A stretch of 64,000 nt of DNA from Gossypium raimondii (Eukaryota > Streptophyta > Magnoliopsida > Malvales > Malvaceae), in assembly GCF_025698545.1 (NCBI RefSeq), contig NC_068575.1, forward strand, positions 62,381,980-62,445,979, in the 5' to 3' direction. Made by a program: the position numbers and the translations under genes. This document shows, in pieces, positions 48,111 through 60,401 of this stretch; within the stretch, counting starts at the first letter, position 1; every line of letters starts with the position of its first letter. The notes beneath the pieces are model-generated. The model saw only the letters and a list, made by a program, of their open reading frames with translations, had not been told where the DNA came from and did no database searches.

Positions 48111-49685
48111 AGTATTAAATATACATAGGAAATTCTATAATTAGGATATATATGTGTATACATGGACGAGATTAGTAAGATTGGCTTCTCGTCAGGGTAT
48201 AGCTTCTTGTTCCCTTATTATTGCTCCGTACTTCAAATATTTTAGTAAGTACGGATGGTCTTAAATGGGTCCAGAGTTTTGATTCAGATCGCACGATCCC
48301 GACACGTAAGTGTTACTGTGTGTATTAGGTGCATCATTTGATTGTCGAAAAAATGATAGAAAAAAATGACAAAAATATTTAAAATTATTTATGGTCCTTT
48401 TTCAAATTTATAAATAGGAAGATAATGTGTTTTAATGCACCTAATCCCACATCTTCTTACACTAGCAACAATGTCTATACCAGTCGAATTAAGATTCAAT
48501 TGGCATGAAAAAATTCATTTTTAAGCTCAAAGGAAAATGTCTAACCATCAATCCAAAGGCCATTATAAGATTTCGCATAAATCAATTGATAATTAAGCAA
48601 CTACAGCATTAATTAAAGCTAATATTGCTGTAAATAGCATCAGGTTTAGCCAACTTTAGCTTACCACACTACTTGCTTAGCCCAACCATTGTAAGTGGGC
48701 TTCCAACTACTTCTGGGCTTTATCTCTTATTGTTGCTTCTCTAGGGATTTAAGTTGCTGGAGTATTCAATTTTTTTTTAAATCGATTAACAAACAATTCG
48801 ATGATCAATACGATACATCAATACCCATAATTAGTAGAGCAATTCTTAGATCTAAATTGATAACACGGTCCATGCGGAAGATTGAAGAATAAAATATTTG
48901 GATTTTAAATTGTAGATTTACGATATTTAAAGCCATTTCAAGAAAAAATTAAACTATAGAAGAGAAAAGAAAAGAAAAATCTTTTAATTGATGCAGAAAA
49001 CCATATATAAATAATTTTAACAACCCAATAATTTGAATGAAAACTGTTGAATAGTATGGTGGCTAATTTGTAATTTAAAAAAAGTAAAAGATAAAGACAT
49101 AAACATACTAATAATTTAGTGCCATTGGGTATAATTTACCTTAACTAGTTCTTTTAAGTAATAGGAACTGTAATTACACAATTATATAAGTAAAAAATTA
49201 AAAAGGGCTTGAAATTCGTTGTTGCTATTTATTTGCATGTAAAAACTGCAATATTCAAACTATACTTAGATTACCCATAATTATAAAAAATTAGACTAAA
49301 TGAGTTTTCAAACTAGTCTCAGGAAAATTGAACATCGAAATCCCAAAACAAAATAAAATCAATTTGAAAATGATATGAATATGCTTTAAACATGCCTTCG
49401 TTGCTACATAAAGCTGACTAAAACAAGCAATGCAAGTAAAACATGCTACTTTAAAGCTACAAAACACAAAAATTTACATTGAAATTGTGTTATCTTCGTG
49501 AATACACGGATCTTCACCAAAAAAAAAGACAGTCTAAAAAATTGGACTTACAGATTCTACAGAAACGCGTAAAAAGAAAAGATGTGGAGAGCCCCCATCG
49601 ATGGCTTCATCACTGGTGAGTTCGGTTACTCGATAGGGTTTCACTGTTTTGGGGTTAGTGCACGCGTTTCTGACAGATAATAAAG
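48111..49685. other. 3' regions of the CBF and PGAP3-like genes; nothing else seen
   Basis: The two genes converge here. About 200 bases beyond each stop codon probably belong to 3' untranslated regions. The middle is AT-rich; the open frame at 48695-48892 has no recognisable domain. Confidence 0.5.
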
Positions 49686-51465
49686 TCATTTCGTTTTCTT
49701 GAGGAGTGTTGAGGTCCTGAACACGGCATCGTCCCTGACAAAGCTCCAGGAAATGTATGCGAGAGGGATATTGGCTGCATGCCAGAGAGCATGAGCATCG
49801 ATAAAGCCTTTATAAGGTGGGAAATCGTATATTTCCAATAGCAATGCGATGGTTCCCCCTACATTGAACAACCAGACCTTCCACCGTGAAGGATGGCTCG
49901 TTATACCGGCCCAAACTCCCCAAATGAGGAGGTTGGCTACACCCATGGCCATACAGACTTTCGTATTTAGACCTGCAAATAAATCCGGGTTTGTTATAAA
50001 GGATACCAAAACGAACCGATAAGAGAATAACTCAGGATAAGAGATCAGTGATTCATAAACTGAATTACCATAATCAAGCTTGTAGAAGTTCAGATACAAG
50101 ATATGTGTCATCACAAACGCAATCAACGGAGCAGCAACCATGACTCTCGAAGCTTCGTCTCTCACATCAAAGGTTCGTAGGATTGTTAGAATAAAACTGA
50201 ATCCAACTAGTGCAACGGCAGATGAATAATCCAGCTTCTCTGTCAACTCGACATCTCTACAGGTGAATTAAGTTAGAGAACATTGCACAAGAGTTACACT
50301 ATACAAGCTATGGTGAACACATGATCAAACACCTTATCACTCGAATTAATTCCTAAAGGCATTGAAAAAAAGGACTAGTCATTGTCAAAATTCTCTAAAT
50401 CGTGACATTAGTACAAAGAGGACTACTTACCGAGTGTGACAAACGGCACTCCAAAACCAGAAATTCATTGCAAGGATGGCATAGATGTGAAACAAGCCAG
50501 TGTATTCATAATAAGTCTTTTTATCAGGCCTTAAAGGCAACTTATAATTCAAAAGGATAAGAAACGAGAGCCAACCATGAAACTGAATCGCGAGGCTTAT
50601 CGCAGAGAATGCTACAGCTGCCGGTTCCTGAAAAAAATCACCCAAATTAAACCGTCACTAACAAGAACAACAATGTAAAAAAACCAACACAACAACAAGA
50701 CACATTTCGCCTGTGTTAACCTGGATCGCGTAGACACGTTGGAAAGGCCATTTTCCGTGATATTTGATCGGTTTCCCACCGAGTTTCCATCTCTGTTCCT
50801 CTCTAGCAATCATACAATGGTACCGACAATCGGACCGACAATCCCATTGTTTCCATTTCTGATAAAGGGGTTCTTGCAAATACCATGGTCCATCAATTGG
50901 TTTCCCATCGGAAGAGAATTTACAGTGTTGAAAACACATTTCCCCTACACACCCACTTTTTTCACAGTCTTCTAAACAAGTCCTGAACATACCACGTAAG
51001 AATAATTGTCAAAAACCTAACGAGAATAACAGTTAAATTGCCGGGAAAGGACATTAAGGTCATCAAATTAAATCCAAATAGACAATATTGTAAATATAGC
51101 AAATTCAAACACCATAAAAATCTGTAATTATTGCTTGTTTTGTAAGAATATTCTTATTTGTATACCACCGATTATAAACAAAATTTTCTCAAAAATAATC
51201 AACCAACATAACTTTTTCATGAAATTAAACAAAAAGGGCATCTATTTCTATCAAGAAATTATCACATATTCAAAAGCTAAAGACCCAAGCTTCATTTTTT
51301 TTTGTTGAATCCTGCGAATAGAACCAAAAAAAAAAAAAGAATGGAAATTGAGTCAACTTACTTGTAAATCGGATCAGCATCACCTTCACTAGCTTCAAGT
51401 GAAGGAACAAGAAAGGAAAGAGCAAAAAGAAACATAATCAAATGGCTTCGAGCTATTTGATTCAT
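49686..51465 (-). CDS. PGAP3/Per1-like GPI-anchor lipid-remodelling protein
   Basis: Minus-strand exons are 51465-51362, 50982-50721, 50627-50431, 50256-50069 and 49972-49686, with GT-AG borders and phase kept, giving 345 residues, the usual plant length. A signal peptide (MNQIARSHLIMFLFALSFLV) is followed by a Cys-rich lumenal region (TCLEDCEKSGCVGEMCFQHC, about 36-55; WDCRSDCRYHC, about 81-91) and about seven membrane segments. Conserved polar residues of the CREST hydrolase-like superfamily are visible: FWSAVCHTRD in the middle and DAHALWHAANIPL near the end. The tail KKTK is a dilysine ER/Golgi-retrieval signal. The yeast and animal relatives remove the unsaturated sn-2 acyl chain from GPI anchors in the ER or Golgi; the same role is inferred here. 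Intron 4 (49973-50068, 96 nt) is a multiple of three without stops, so its retention would add 32 residues. Confidence 0.92.
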
Positions 51466-52400
51466 GGCCAAAAAGAAAGGGGAAAAAAAGTCAACAGATA
51501 AAAAAATGTCTTGAATTATTAGTTTTTCTACAGAATAAAGGATAGGTGATTGAGGTTCCAGAGATGACGCGATGGATTCTGCCCCATGGAATAGAATAGA
51601 AAGAGAAGGGGAGAGTGAGTTCGATATGCAGAACCGAGTTGAGCTGGTTTTAAAAACGAAATCAGTGGAGAAAAGAGGAGAAGAAGGAAAGGTGTGAGAG
51701 TCAATGTTGGGGAGAAAAAAGGAGGAGAATAGTTATTTTTATTTTATTATTATCATAATTATTATTTTATTGTTTTTATGGAATCGTGACCGTGAGACCA
51801 GAATCTCGTGAAAGTGCTGAGCTCATAATCTTGACACGTAGGTATACAATGTTGTCTTGTTTTTCCTAAAACCACATTCGATTTCATCCGTATTGACGAT
51901 TATGCCACTGGTCATTGACCATTTTATACGGTGTCGTTCCTTCAGAGGCGTTTTTTCTTTTAAGGACAAGTTTGGTTTTCGTCCCTTTAATTTTTATAGA
52001 TTTGATCTTATAATTGCATGATAAATAGTTAATATTATTAATTACTCTCATTAAAAGAATCTAAGCATGATAAATTGAAAACAGGGTGAAATTAGAAATT
52101 TTTTATGGAACGGGTCGAAATTGAATTATAAAATTTGAGAGTCAAAAAGCAAATTTATTATTATATTAACTTATAACTTTATAGTTTTTAAAAGCACTAA
52201 ATTAAATGTTTTAACATTTTTTAGAGATTAAAATATAATTTTATTATATATTAGTATGTAAATTTACAATTTTCAAAAATGCCAAAGCATAATTTTCTTA
52301 CTTTTAAGTGGGCTAGGACCCTTCTTCCTCGTTGCTACCGTCCCTCATTGAAAAATGATGTTTCTAAAAAAAAAATCGATAAAAGTGCTATGGAGGCACA
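51466..52400. other. PGAP3-like promoter region and intergenic sequence
   Basis: About 51480-51720 is GA-rich and probably holds the leader and promoter of the minus-strand PGAP3-like gene. No clear TATA box is seen. The remainder is AT-rich. Confidence 0.45.
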
Positions 52401-52404
52401 TATA

Positions 52405-52740
52405 CCAGAGTTCGGATTACATTTTACTTTCTTTATTCAAAATATGAATAAATTAGTCATTATATATTAGATTAAAAAGTAAATTAATTTTTTATTAAAA
52501 TTTTCATCAATTTCTATTGTTAAAATCTAGTGTTAATGACAATAACCAGATAGTTACATGTGCATGCCACGTATATCTCATGCTAATGTACAAAGGCTAG
52601 TTTTTAAGGGTAAAAATACATAAAATTTTAATAGAATAACTATTTTAGTATTTGATCTAACATATAAGAATTAATCTACCTTTTTTTTAATAGAGAGGGT
52701 AAAATGTAATTCAACTACCAATACAAAAATCTCCGCGATA
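52405..52740. repeat. Family A MITE copy
   Basis: The left arm 'aaattagtcattatatatta' and the right arm 'tttgatctaacatataagaa' with 'ggtaaaatgtaattcaact' at the edge are inverted. The loop holds 'catgtgcatgccacgtatat'. Ends are approximate. Confidence 0.6.
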
Positions 52741-52830
52741 TTTTTACTAAAAAATCACATCAATATAACTATTTAGACCTAAAAGTAAATTATAGGAATT
52801 AAATACAAAAATTAAAGTATAGAAGAAGGA

Positions 52831-53036
52831 TTAAAGCCAGAATTTAACAAGTTTAAAAACAGTTACTTCGACGTAAAGACACGTGCTACGACCAACCTTG
52901 TCTCCGTCTCTGTAACCGTGCCTCTCCTTAGCCAGCTCAATCCCACGCGCGAAAAACTCAAAATTCCCCTCTATACCAATCACATCATTTCCAGCCAACT
53001 TCTCTCCCTGCCTGGGCAAGATTGAAGATTATCTTT
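52831..53036 (-). pseudogene. Possible isolated exon or gene fragment, unidentified
   Basis: A GC-richer block on the minus strand has no ATG at its head. It encodes EKLAGNDVIGIEGNFEFFAR then GIELAKERHGYRDGDK, followed by AAG-GTTGGT, which could be a splice donor. The peptide looks protein-like, but I do not recognise it and find no matching exons around it. It may be a relic exon carried here by a mobile element. Confidence 0.2.
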
Positions 53037-53039
53037 CGC

Positions 53040-54678
53040 CGTCCAATCGTGAGTGAGTCCTGCTCGAGGATCTACGAGTCAGAAACGGATACCGAGGAAA
53101 AGCTGAGTCGCCAAACTTTGATAACTCGATGGCAGTCTTTTTGTTCCTCTTGTAGTCTATCAATAAATGCTCATATTCTCTATAAGTGATTTCTCTTGAT
53201 CTTAAATTGAGCTTACAGGCAGCAGGCCAGATCCGTTATGGAAGTTGCTTAGCCGATTATGATCATTATTATTTTGGAGGTCAGATTTTAGAAGAGTTTT
53301 GCATCGAAAGGTTTAAAATAGTTTATGATTATATTAAATCTTATTTTCTTTAGATTTGACATTTGAAACATTTGTTGCAATCCGAATCTGCATGTTCGTG
53401 AAATTTTCGATCTGTCTATCCAGTTTAACTGGATATATGCTGGTGGAATTTGATTTCCTAAAACTGCAAAATCAGAAAATGGCAATAACCTTTTTTTAAA
53501 AAAAAAAGAAAAGGTGTGAACACATGCTTTGGTGACTCAAATGATAACTTTGGTTGTTCATAGATAAGATCCTTTGGTTGGGAAAAGAGTCAAATATTAA
53601 TGGAGCATGGTAAGATTTTAGGCATGATCTCTTTTATGCACTTAGGGAAGTTTTTATCGTCTGTTGAAAGTTGTTTGGTAGAGCTAAGGTTAGTTTTGAA
53701 GGGTTTTTGTAGGTTGTTGCTTATCAGAAACACATTCAAATCCACAAATGAACCTTTAACCTTGGACAAGGTTGCTGTCTAGATTTCTTTACTGGCATCC
53801 CTTTTCCATTCTCTTGTTTGCACCTTTTGCCATAATGCTCATGTCATACATTTGGAAACCTTAAACCAACTTTGGCTGCTTTTGAGAACTGACTTTGTCG
53901 TTAGTAGTTTGCAATGTTGAGTAATTCTACATTGCTAAGAAATGTGCAAGTCTAAAGGTTTATATATGATATTCTTTTAAGCTAGGTTAATTGAGTCTCC
54001 ATGACTAGCTCATTTAGAGCGAGCTACTTATTCAAAGATAGCTTAGTTGTTTTGCCATTCTCTACCCTGTGAGCGAAGGTTAGCTTGGCCGGATGATGCT
54101 CTGCTCTTGAAGGTATATCCAATGCTTTATCTTCATCTTCTCTTTAGGCTTTACTTTAAGCTACATCCCTTACACGATAAAAGTTGGTTTTCAGTTTTTA
54201 AAGTAAGATGTGGAAGTTTAGTAAGTATCAAACATAAGATTAGGCTTTCTTTTTACAATAAATAGGTAAAAGTCGTTTTCAATTTCGAAATTCAGCAAAT
54301 TAGCCCCTTTCGAAAAAATTGGATCAAGTTAATCTCTGTTAACTTTGAAAGTGAGCAACTGAGGACAATTAATCATAGAGTTAATGTCATTTGTCAATTT
54401 TACATGATTTTGATTGGTATTATTTAGCCTTTAATGTTTACATATTTTGTTATTTTGGCCTTAATTCTAAAAATTTTTAACAAATTTAGTCTCAACATTT
54501 ACACAAATTTTGTGGATTAATTTGTTAAATTAGGACCTAATTAATAGAATGTGTGAACTTTGAAGAGTAAATTTATTATTATACCAATTAAAATAATGTA
54601 CAATTGATGAAAAACATTAATATTATCATTATGATTAATTGTTCTTAGTTGTTCACTTTTAAAATTGACATTGACAGA
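53040..54678. other. Intergenic sequence, no gene seen
   Basis: The short open frames at 53600-53782 and 54047-54265 have no recognisable domains. Around 54420-54600 are words ('aacatttacacaaattttgtg', 'ttaggacctaattaatagaa') that echo the family B MITE arms. Confidence 0.45.
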
Positions 54679-54686
54679 GGTTAAAT

Positions 54687-55095
54687 TAGAGGTGATCATG
54701 GGCCGGGTGGCCTGGCCGGCCCGACGGCCTGCTTGAAATATGGGAGGACTCGGGTAAAATTATAGGCCCGAAATATGGGTTTAGGCAAAAAAAGAGGTCC
54801 GTTGGGCATCACTTTTTTAGTCCCGGGCTCGGCCCGGCCTGGCCCGAATATATAATATATATATTTTTATTTTTTTTAATTTTAAAATATTTTTAAAATA
54901 CTTTTTTTATTTTTAAAATAAATTTTTGGTGTTTATTAAAAAAATGGGCCCGGCCGGGCCAGACTTGGGCTTAAGATTTTTTTCCCGGGCCGGGCATAGA
55001 CAAAATTTTAGGCCCATATTTCGAGCCAGGCCGGGTCCGAGCCTAGGATGAGGGCCGAAATTTTTTAGGCCTAGCCCGGCCCATGATCATCTCTA
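54687..55095. mobile_element. Non-autonomous hAT-like element with GGGCCGGG arms, copy 1
   Basis: A 409-bp element starts TAGAGGTGATCATGGGCCGG and ends GGCCCATGATCATCTCTA. It is bracketed by exact 8-bp duplications GGTTAAAT at 54679-54686 and 55096-55103. The 8-bp duplication and TAGAG-type ends are hAT features. GC-rich arms surround a T/A-rich centre, and there is no transposase. The copy at 60402-60916 is the same family. Confidence 0.85.
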
Positions 55096-55103
55096 GGTTA
55101 AAT

Positions 55104-57110
55104 TACTTTTAATTTTTTGAAAGAGATCAATTTGTTGAATTTCGAAATTGAAAGGGATTGAAAAAGTTTTTTACCATAGTATTATTTGTCCACTGTGAAT
55201 GGCAATAATGATCAAATGTACAAAACCAACTTGTAGTGGTAATTCTACACGTGATGGAGGTTTTTTAATTACAATGGCGGTGTAAGAATAATCATCTTGG
55301 AACAATGATCAAAGATACAAAATCAACTAAAGTGCTTAATTGTCCTGCACAGGTGTACATATTTCTTATCCTTGAGGCCTCCTGATATGGCAATTCTTAA
55401 TGGGCTTAAATTTAACCCTAGCATGCAGAACTATGGCTGTTCTTCTAATCAGTTCAAGTGGGGCAGGCAAAAGCCCAATAGTAGACGATGGGTGAAGGCA
55501 TTGTACTGCCTGCACGGGTTAGAAAGCAAACAATTACAGTGAAATAGTGTCCCAAACATGCTTTGAATGGTAAGAATAAATAGCATTCTGACTTTTGTTC
55601 CAAGTTTACCCTAATCAAGATAGACAGTAATTTCCAGGCTTCCTCCTATGCTTTATATATATACAAACTATACATGTGTTTGAAATTATGAATTGCTGGC
55701 TAGGTAGTTGGTAGCTAAAAGGCTGTTATTTGAAGTTTCCATAGATACCATTAATTACTTTTAGTAGTGGCTTTCATGTTATTGCAACCTTGATTTTGCA
55801 TGAGTTTGGACCATTCTTTTTTTGTGGAACTTCAATTGATGAGGCTTTAATATCCGCCACTTTTTATGGTTTTTTTTTTATATAAGTCTTGCTATTAATT
55901 ATAATCTTCGTATCAAACCCTTGAATCAGAAGATAATATATGTTTAAGTGTGTTTCAAAACGCTTCCTTCTGATGAGTAAAACTCAATCACCTCTTTTTT
56001 TTTTTGAAGTCATTGGAAAAATATTTGATTCGCGAGTTTTTTTTCGGGTTAAATATTTTTTGGGACCTTAACCCTTTTTGTTTCAAGTTAGGTCTTGAAT
56101 TTGACAGTTGTTCTTATATTTAGGGTCGAATTTTTTTAATCCAATTTAGGTTCTAAACTTGACAATTGTTTTCATATTGGAGGCTTGAACTTTGTTTTGT
56201 CAAAGTTAGCCCTTGATATTTCTTTTAAAATCTTAAAAGTTCAAGCCTCAATTTACATGTAATTGTCAAGTTCATGGATTAACTTTGCCTAGTTCAAGCT
56301 TTAATATGAAATCAATTGAATAAAAAAATATACACCCCAAATAATTTTGTTTTGTATGAAGCAAATTATAACCAATATAAGTTTAGAAGTAAATTCTCTA
56401 GTAAACAATAAACCATTACATTTAAAAATATTAGAAAATTGAAGGGGTTTTGACTTTGTTATAGGGAGATTTTAAACTTCCCAAAGTTTGCATCTTTCAA
56501 ATTCTTTTTAAGATGATTAAGTTTAGCATAACATTTTAATTATTAATGTGTTTTAGAGAAAGAAAAAATAGTTTCAGTTGATAAATTTAACTTGAGAGTT
56601 TTGATTGATTTATTTAAGTTGGAATCTAAATTTTTTGACTTTCATTAATACTTATTTACTTTTATTTCTTTTCCTCTTATGATGCAAGAAACTTCCAAAA
56701 GCTTGAGCAGATTGTTTAGAGTTATAGATATAAACATAAACATACAAAATACTTAAAATGTTATGTGTGATTGTTATGAATTTTCAAATTTCACTTAACC
56801 CAAAAATAATAAAAAGAATAAAAATATTTCATTTATAATTCGCCAAGTCACTGGTTTTTATTTAAAAATATTAAAATATTAAATAAAAAATTTTAAAATT
56901 TTAATCAATTCAATAAATCTCTATTAATTTTCTTTTATCTAAATAATTTAAACTTCTTTTTTAAAAAATTGATACCCAATCCATTTCAAACGTCATTCCT
57001 TAAATACTCAAAGTGGTTATCAGTCACAAAGTGGTCCCGTTTGACCTACGTACCTGTTCAAAAAGCAAAACAAAGTCGGGTAATGGTATGAAACAAAGTG
57101 TTTTCCTTTT
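55104..57110. other. Intergenic sequence with a repeat-like patch near 56.07-56.30 kb
   Basis: Around 56070-56300 the words 'ttaggtcttgaatttgacagt' and 'ttaggttctaaacttgacaat' recur about 60 bp apart, with 'aattgtcaagttcatggatt' inverted downstream; this looks like a decayed foldback repeat. No gene is seen. Confidence 0.4.
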
Positions 57111-57114
57111 GGAT

Positions 57115-57555
57115 TAATTGCACTAAAACCCCTCAAATTGTGATGCTAATTTTAAATTGATTTCTAAAATTAAAACATCCTAAATAAGTTTTGAAAATAT
57201 TATTGTCATATCAATTGGGTCATTCTATTACCTTAACTAATAGTTTAGACATTAAATGTGAAATATATTTAAGACATATGGATTACATTGTAAACATGTG
57301 TACGAATTGCATGGAGAGCAAGGAAATTTAATTACTTACAAGGTAGGCACACTTGTTTATAGTTTGATCTACGTGTTTTAAACATGTCTCATGTTAAATT
57401 CGAATCAGTATTCAACATCTAAATTGACAACTAAGCTGATAGAAAAGATTTAATTGACACAATATTGATCATTTAACAACTCAATTAGAATGTTTTGAAA
57501 TTTAAGGACTAATTTAAAATATGAACAATAATTTAGGGATGTTCAGTTGAATTTA
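57115..57555. repeat. Foldback MITE in the HOTHEAD-like promoter region
   Basis: The left arm 'aaattgatttctaaaattaa' with 'aaacatcctaaataag' and the right arm 'ctcaattagaatgttttgaa' with 'aaggactaatttaaaatatg' are inverted. The right edge is about 400 bp from the gene start. Ends are approximate. Confidence 0.5.
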
Positions 57556-57910
57556 AAAAAAAAACCAACTTCTTTTCCATTTATAAGACTTTTGATTGTG
57601 TGTACCAGATACCAAATATATCAACAGATTCGATCATAGCCAAATTACTGTACTTTCCGTTTGTGAACACTAAAGGGTCAGCAAAAAGAAAAAAGTGAAA
57701 ATTGATCAACACCCAAAATACATCTTCACCGGCAATTAAGGTTTTACAACAATAAATTCAGACCAGGTTGCTAGCATTTTAACAAGCTTGAATCTTTGGT
57801 TCTAAGGCAAGGAACAAAAAATACATTGTTGTTGAACTAGAAATCTTAAACATTGGGGCATTCTTTGTACCTAAAGAACGTTAGGGTCGTAGTAAGAGGA
57901 AATGACAGAT

Positions 57911-57920
57911 TATTTAAAAG
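57911..57920 (+). promoter_or_regulatory. Possible TATA-like box of the HOTHEAD-like gene
   Basis: TATTTAAAAG lies about 45 bp before the start codon, a plausible core promoter with a very short leader. Confidence 0.35.
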
Positions 57921-57962
57921 CAGAGTAGATTGATTGATGTTCCATCTTTTAGTGAACACAAC

Positions 57963-60013
57963 ATGGGTTTTGAATTTTGGATGTTTCTTTCACTTGTTTA
58001 TGTCTCTCATTTTCATTTTCATGGCCTCTCTCTCGCAGAGAAAGGTATTCTATGCATACATACATATATATATATGTATATGATCTTATGAACGTAAAAG
58101 TTTGAATGTAATACGTGAACAATTGGGTTTGACTGTTTTTGGCTGCAGCTCCGTATTACAGCTTTGTTCATGAAGCAGCGATGGCGCCAGAAGTGTCGTT
58201 TTACGACTACATAATCATCGGTGGTGGGACCGCAGGTTGTCCCTTGGCAGCGACGTTGTCTGAAAGTGCGAACGTTTTAGTCTTGGAAAGAGGAGGGTCG
58301 CCTTACGAGAATCCTACCAAGCCGGACAAAGGGAATTTCTTCCCTAATTTATTAGACGTCTCCCCCAGTTCGTATGCTCAAGAGTTCACCTCCGAGGATG
58401 GTGTGTACAACGCCCGAGCGCGTGTTCTTGGTGGTGGATCGGTGATTAACGCAGGGTTTTACTCGCATGCTGAACCTGAGTTCTTGAAACAAGCCGGTTT
58501 GAATGAAGCTTTGGTTAATTATTCATACCAATGGGTTGAAAAGAAGATAGCTTTTGAACCACCTATGTTACAATGGCAATCTGCATTACGAGATGGGTTA
58601 CTCGAAGCCGGAGTTTTGCCGAATAACGGGTTTACATTTGATCATATTTACGGGACTAAAATTGGTGGAACTATTTTTGATGGGGATGATCATAGACATA
58701 CAGCAGCAGATTTACTAGAGTATGCTAATCCATACAGGATTAAGGTTTACTTGCATGCCACGGTAGAAAAGATTATATTTGAAACAAAAGGTAAATGGAA
58801 CTTGTTTTTGTTTATGTCGTAGGAACCCCAACATATATATCTAATATGTTGTGTTTGATTCAGTTTTTTCAAGAACAAGAGCTCAAGGGGTTGTTTTCGA
58901 AGACGAATTGGGGAAGAAACATTGGGCGTTGTTGACAAAAGATTATAAAAGCGAGGTGATCTTATCGGCAGGTGCCCTTGGTAGCCCACAGTTGTTGATG
59001 TTAAGTGGCATAGGCCCTTCTCAGCAGCTTAAGAAATTTGGTATCAAAGTGGTGAAGGACCAACCCATGGTGGGTCAAGGACTGGTTGATAATCCGCTCA
59101 ACGTTCTGTTGGTTCCGTCTCCGAGTCCTGTTGAGCTCTCACTCGTTTCGTTCGTTGGCATCACCCGGTTCGGCAGTTATATTGAAGCTTGTAGTGGGAT
59201 AAGTTTCACTCCCTCTTGGTCTCGTAGTGTTGCTAAAGCCTTGGCTGCTATCTTAAACCAGGTTTGTTACTTTTAACTAAAAAAAGGCTTCTGTATATTT
59301 AGAGTTCAATTTTTAACTATGGTTGAAAAATGTAGACCGAGCAGAGTAGTACTAAGCTGTTTCAAGAAGGGATACTGAACCCCGAGTCACTCCTCGACAC
59401 GAGGATACGAGGCGGAATTATTTTTGAGAAAGTGAAAGACCCGATTTCCTCAGGTTATCTTGAGCTTCGGAACATGAATCCTCGTGACAACCCTAAGGTG
59501 ACCTTCAACTATTTCCAGGCACCAGAGGACTTGATGAAGTGCGTGCACGGTGTGAAAATCGCTATAGACGCTGTATATTCCAAATCGTTCTCGAATTTCC
59601 GTTATGAAATCTTGTCGGCTAAGGCTCTCCTAGAACTGATCGTTAACCTTCCCCTTAATCAAAGACCTAGGCACCTTACTTCGGCATTCTCCTTGGAAAA
59701 ATTCTGCATGGACACCGTGATGACAATTTGGCACTATCACGGAGGCTGCCGCCTCGGCAAGGTTGTCGATCGCGACTACAAGGTCCTTGGTGTGGAGGCC
59801 TTAAGGATTGTTGATGGATCCACATTTACTTCCTCCCCTGGGACTAATCCTCAAGCTACTGTTATGATGCTTGGAAGGTAAGCAACATTAGCACATCAAT
59901 GTGTGTGTGTGTATGTATGTATGATTGAAATTAACATGGGTTTCATGAGATGCAGATACATGGGATTGAAGATACTGCAAGAGAGATATTTCGGGAAGTA
60001 TCGGAAGAAATAG
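57963..60013 (+). CDS. HOTHEAD-like GMC (FAD-dependent) oxidoreductase
   Basis: Exons are 57963-58044, 58149-58790, 58864-59261, 59336-59877 and 59956-60013, giving 573 residues with intact phase. A signal peptide ([20 protein letters not shown]) suggests secretion. [16 protein letters not shown] (about 47-62) is the dinucleotide-binding fold with VLVLERG after it. [15 protein letters not shown] (118-132) is the first GMC signature and [20 protein letters not shown] in exon 3 the second. The carboxyl domain holds WHYHGGC (W506; histidines 507 and 509) and [18 protein letters not shown] with Asn545, a His/Asn active-site pair. Plant relatives include HOTHEAD, implicated in long-chain omega-hydroxy fatty acid oxidation for cuticle and in preventing organ fusion, and hydroxynitrile lyases. 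As I recall those lyases use His at the second position, so an oxidase or dehydrogenase role is more likely. The substrate is unknown. Confidence 0.93.
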
Positions 60014-60401
60014 TTGGATGCTTGGGAATGTGCAATGCAAAGCTGATTTTGGTTTTTTGATAGAAGGCAAGACATGGTCCTGCTTGATTTGTGCTATTTT
60101 GGCTGTCTGTTTTTATAGTTTTTGCTGCTTTGTAATTTCTGTTTATAACTTTGATTGATGTGATGCCCTTTATTAATGTTTGAATATATCGTGATTTATA
60201 CATCTCTTATTATTATATTTACAGTCAACCTTCTAGATGGAAAATCAAATCAATAAGACAATTAATTTACGATTTTGAATAAATTATTAATGATTTTATT
60301 GAGGTTTTTTAAGGGTAAAGTGAGTCAAAGTTTGGGCTTCCTAGTCTTTCTTTTAACATGAATCTTGGGCCAACCGAATGTAGGTATTGATTAGACTGCA
60401 C

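Noticed and set aside
58747-58989. Minus-strand frame opposite exons 2 and 3 of the GMC gene
   Set aside because: It is a shadow of a well-supported spliced gene on the plus strand.
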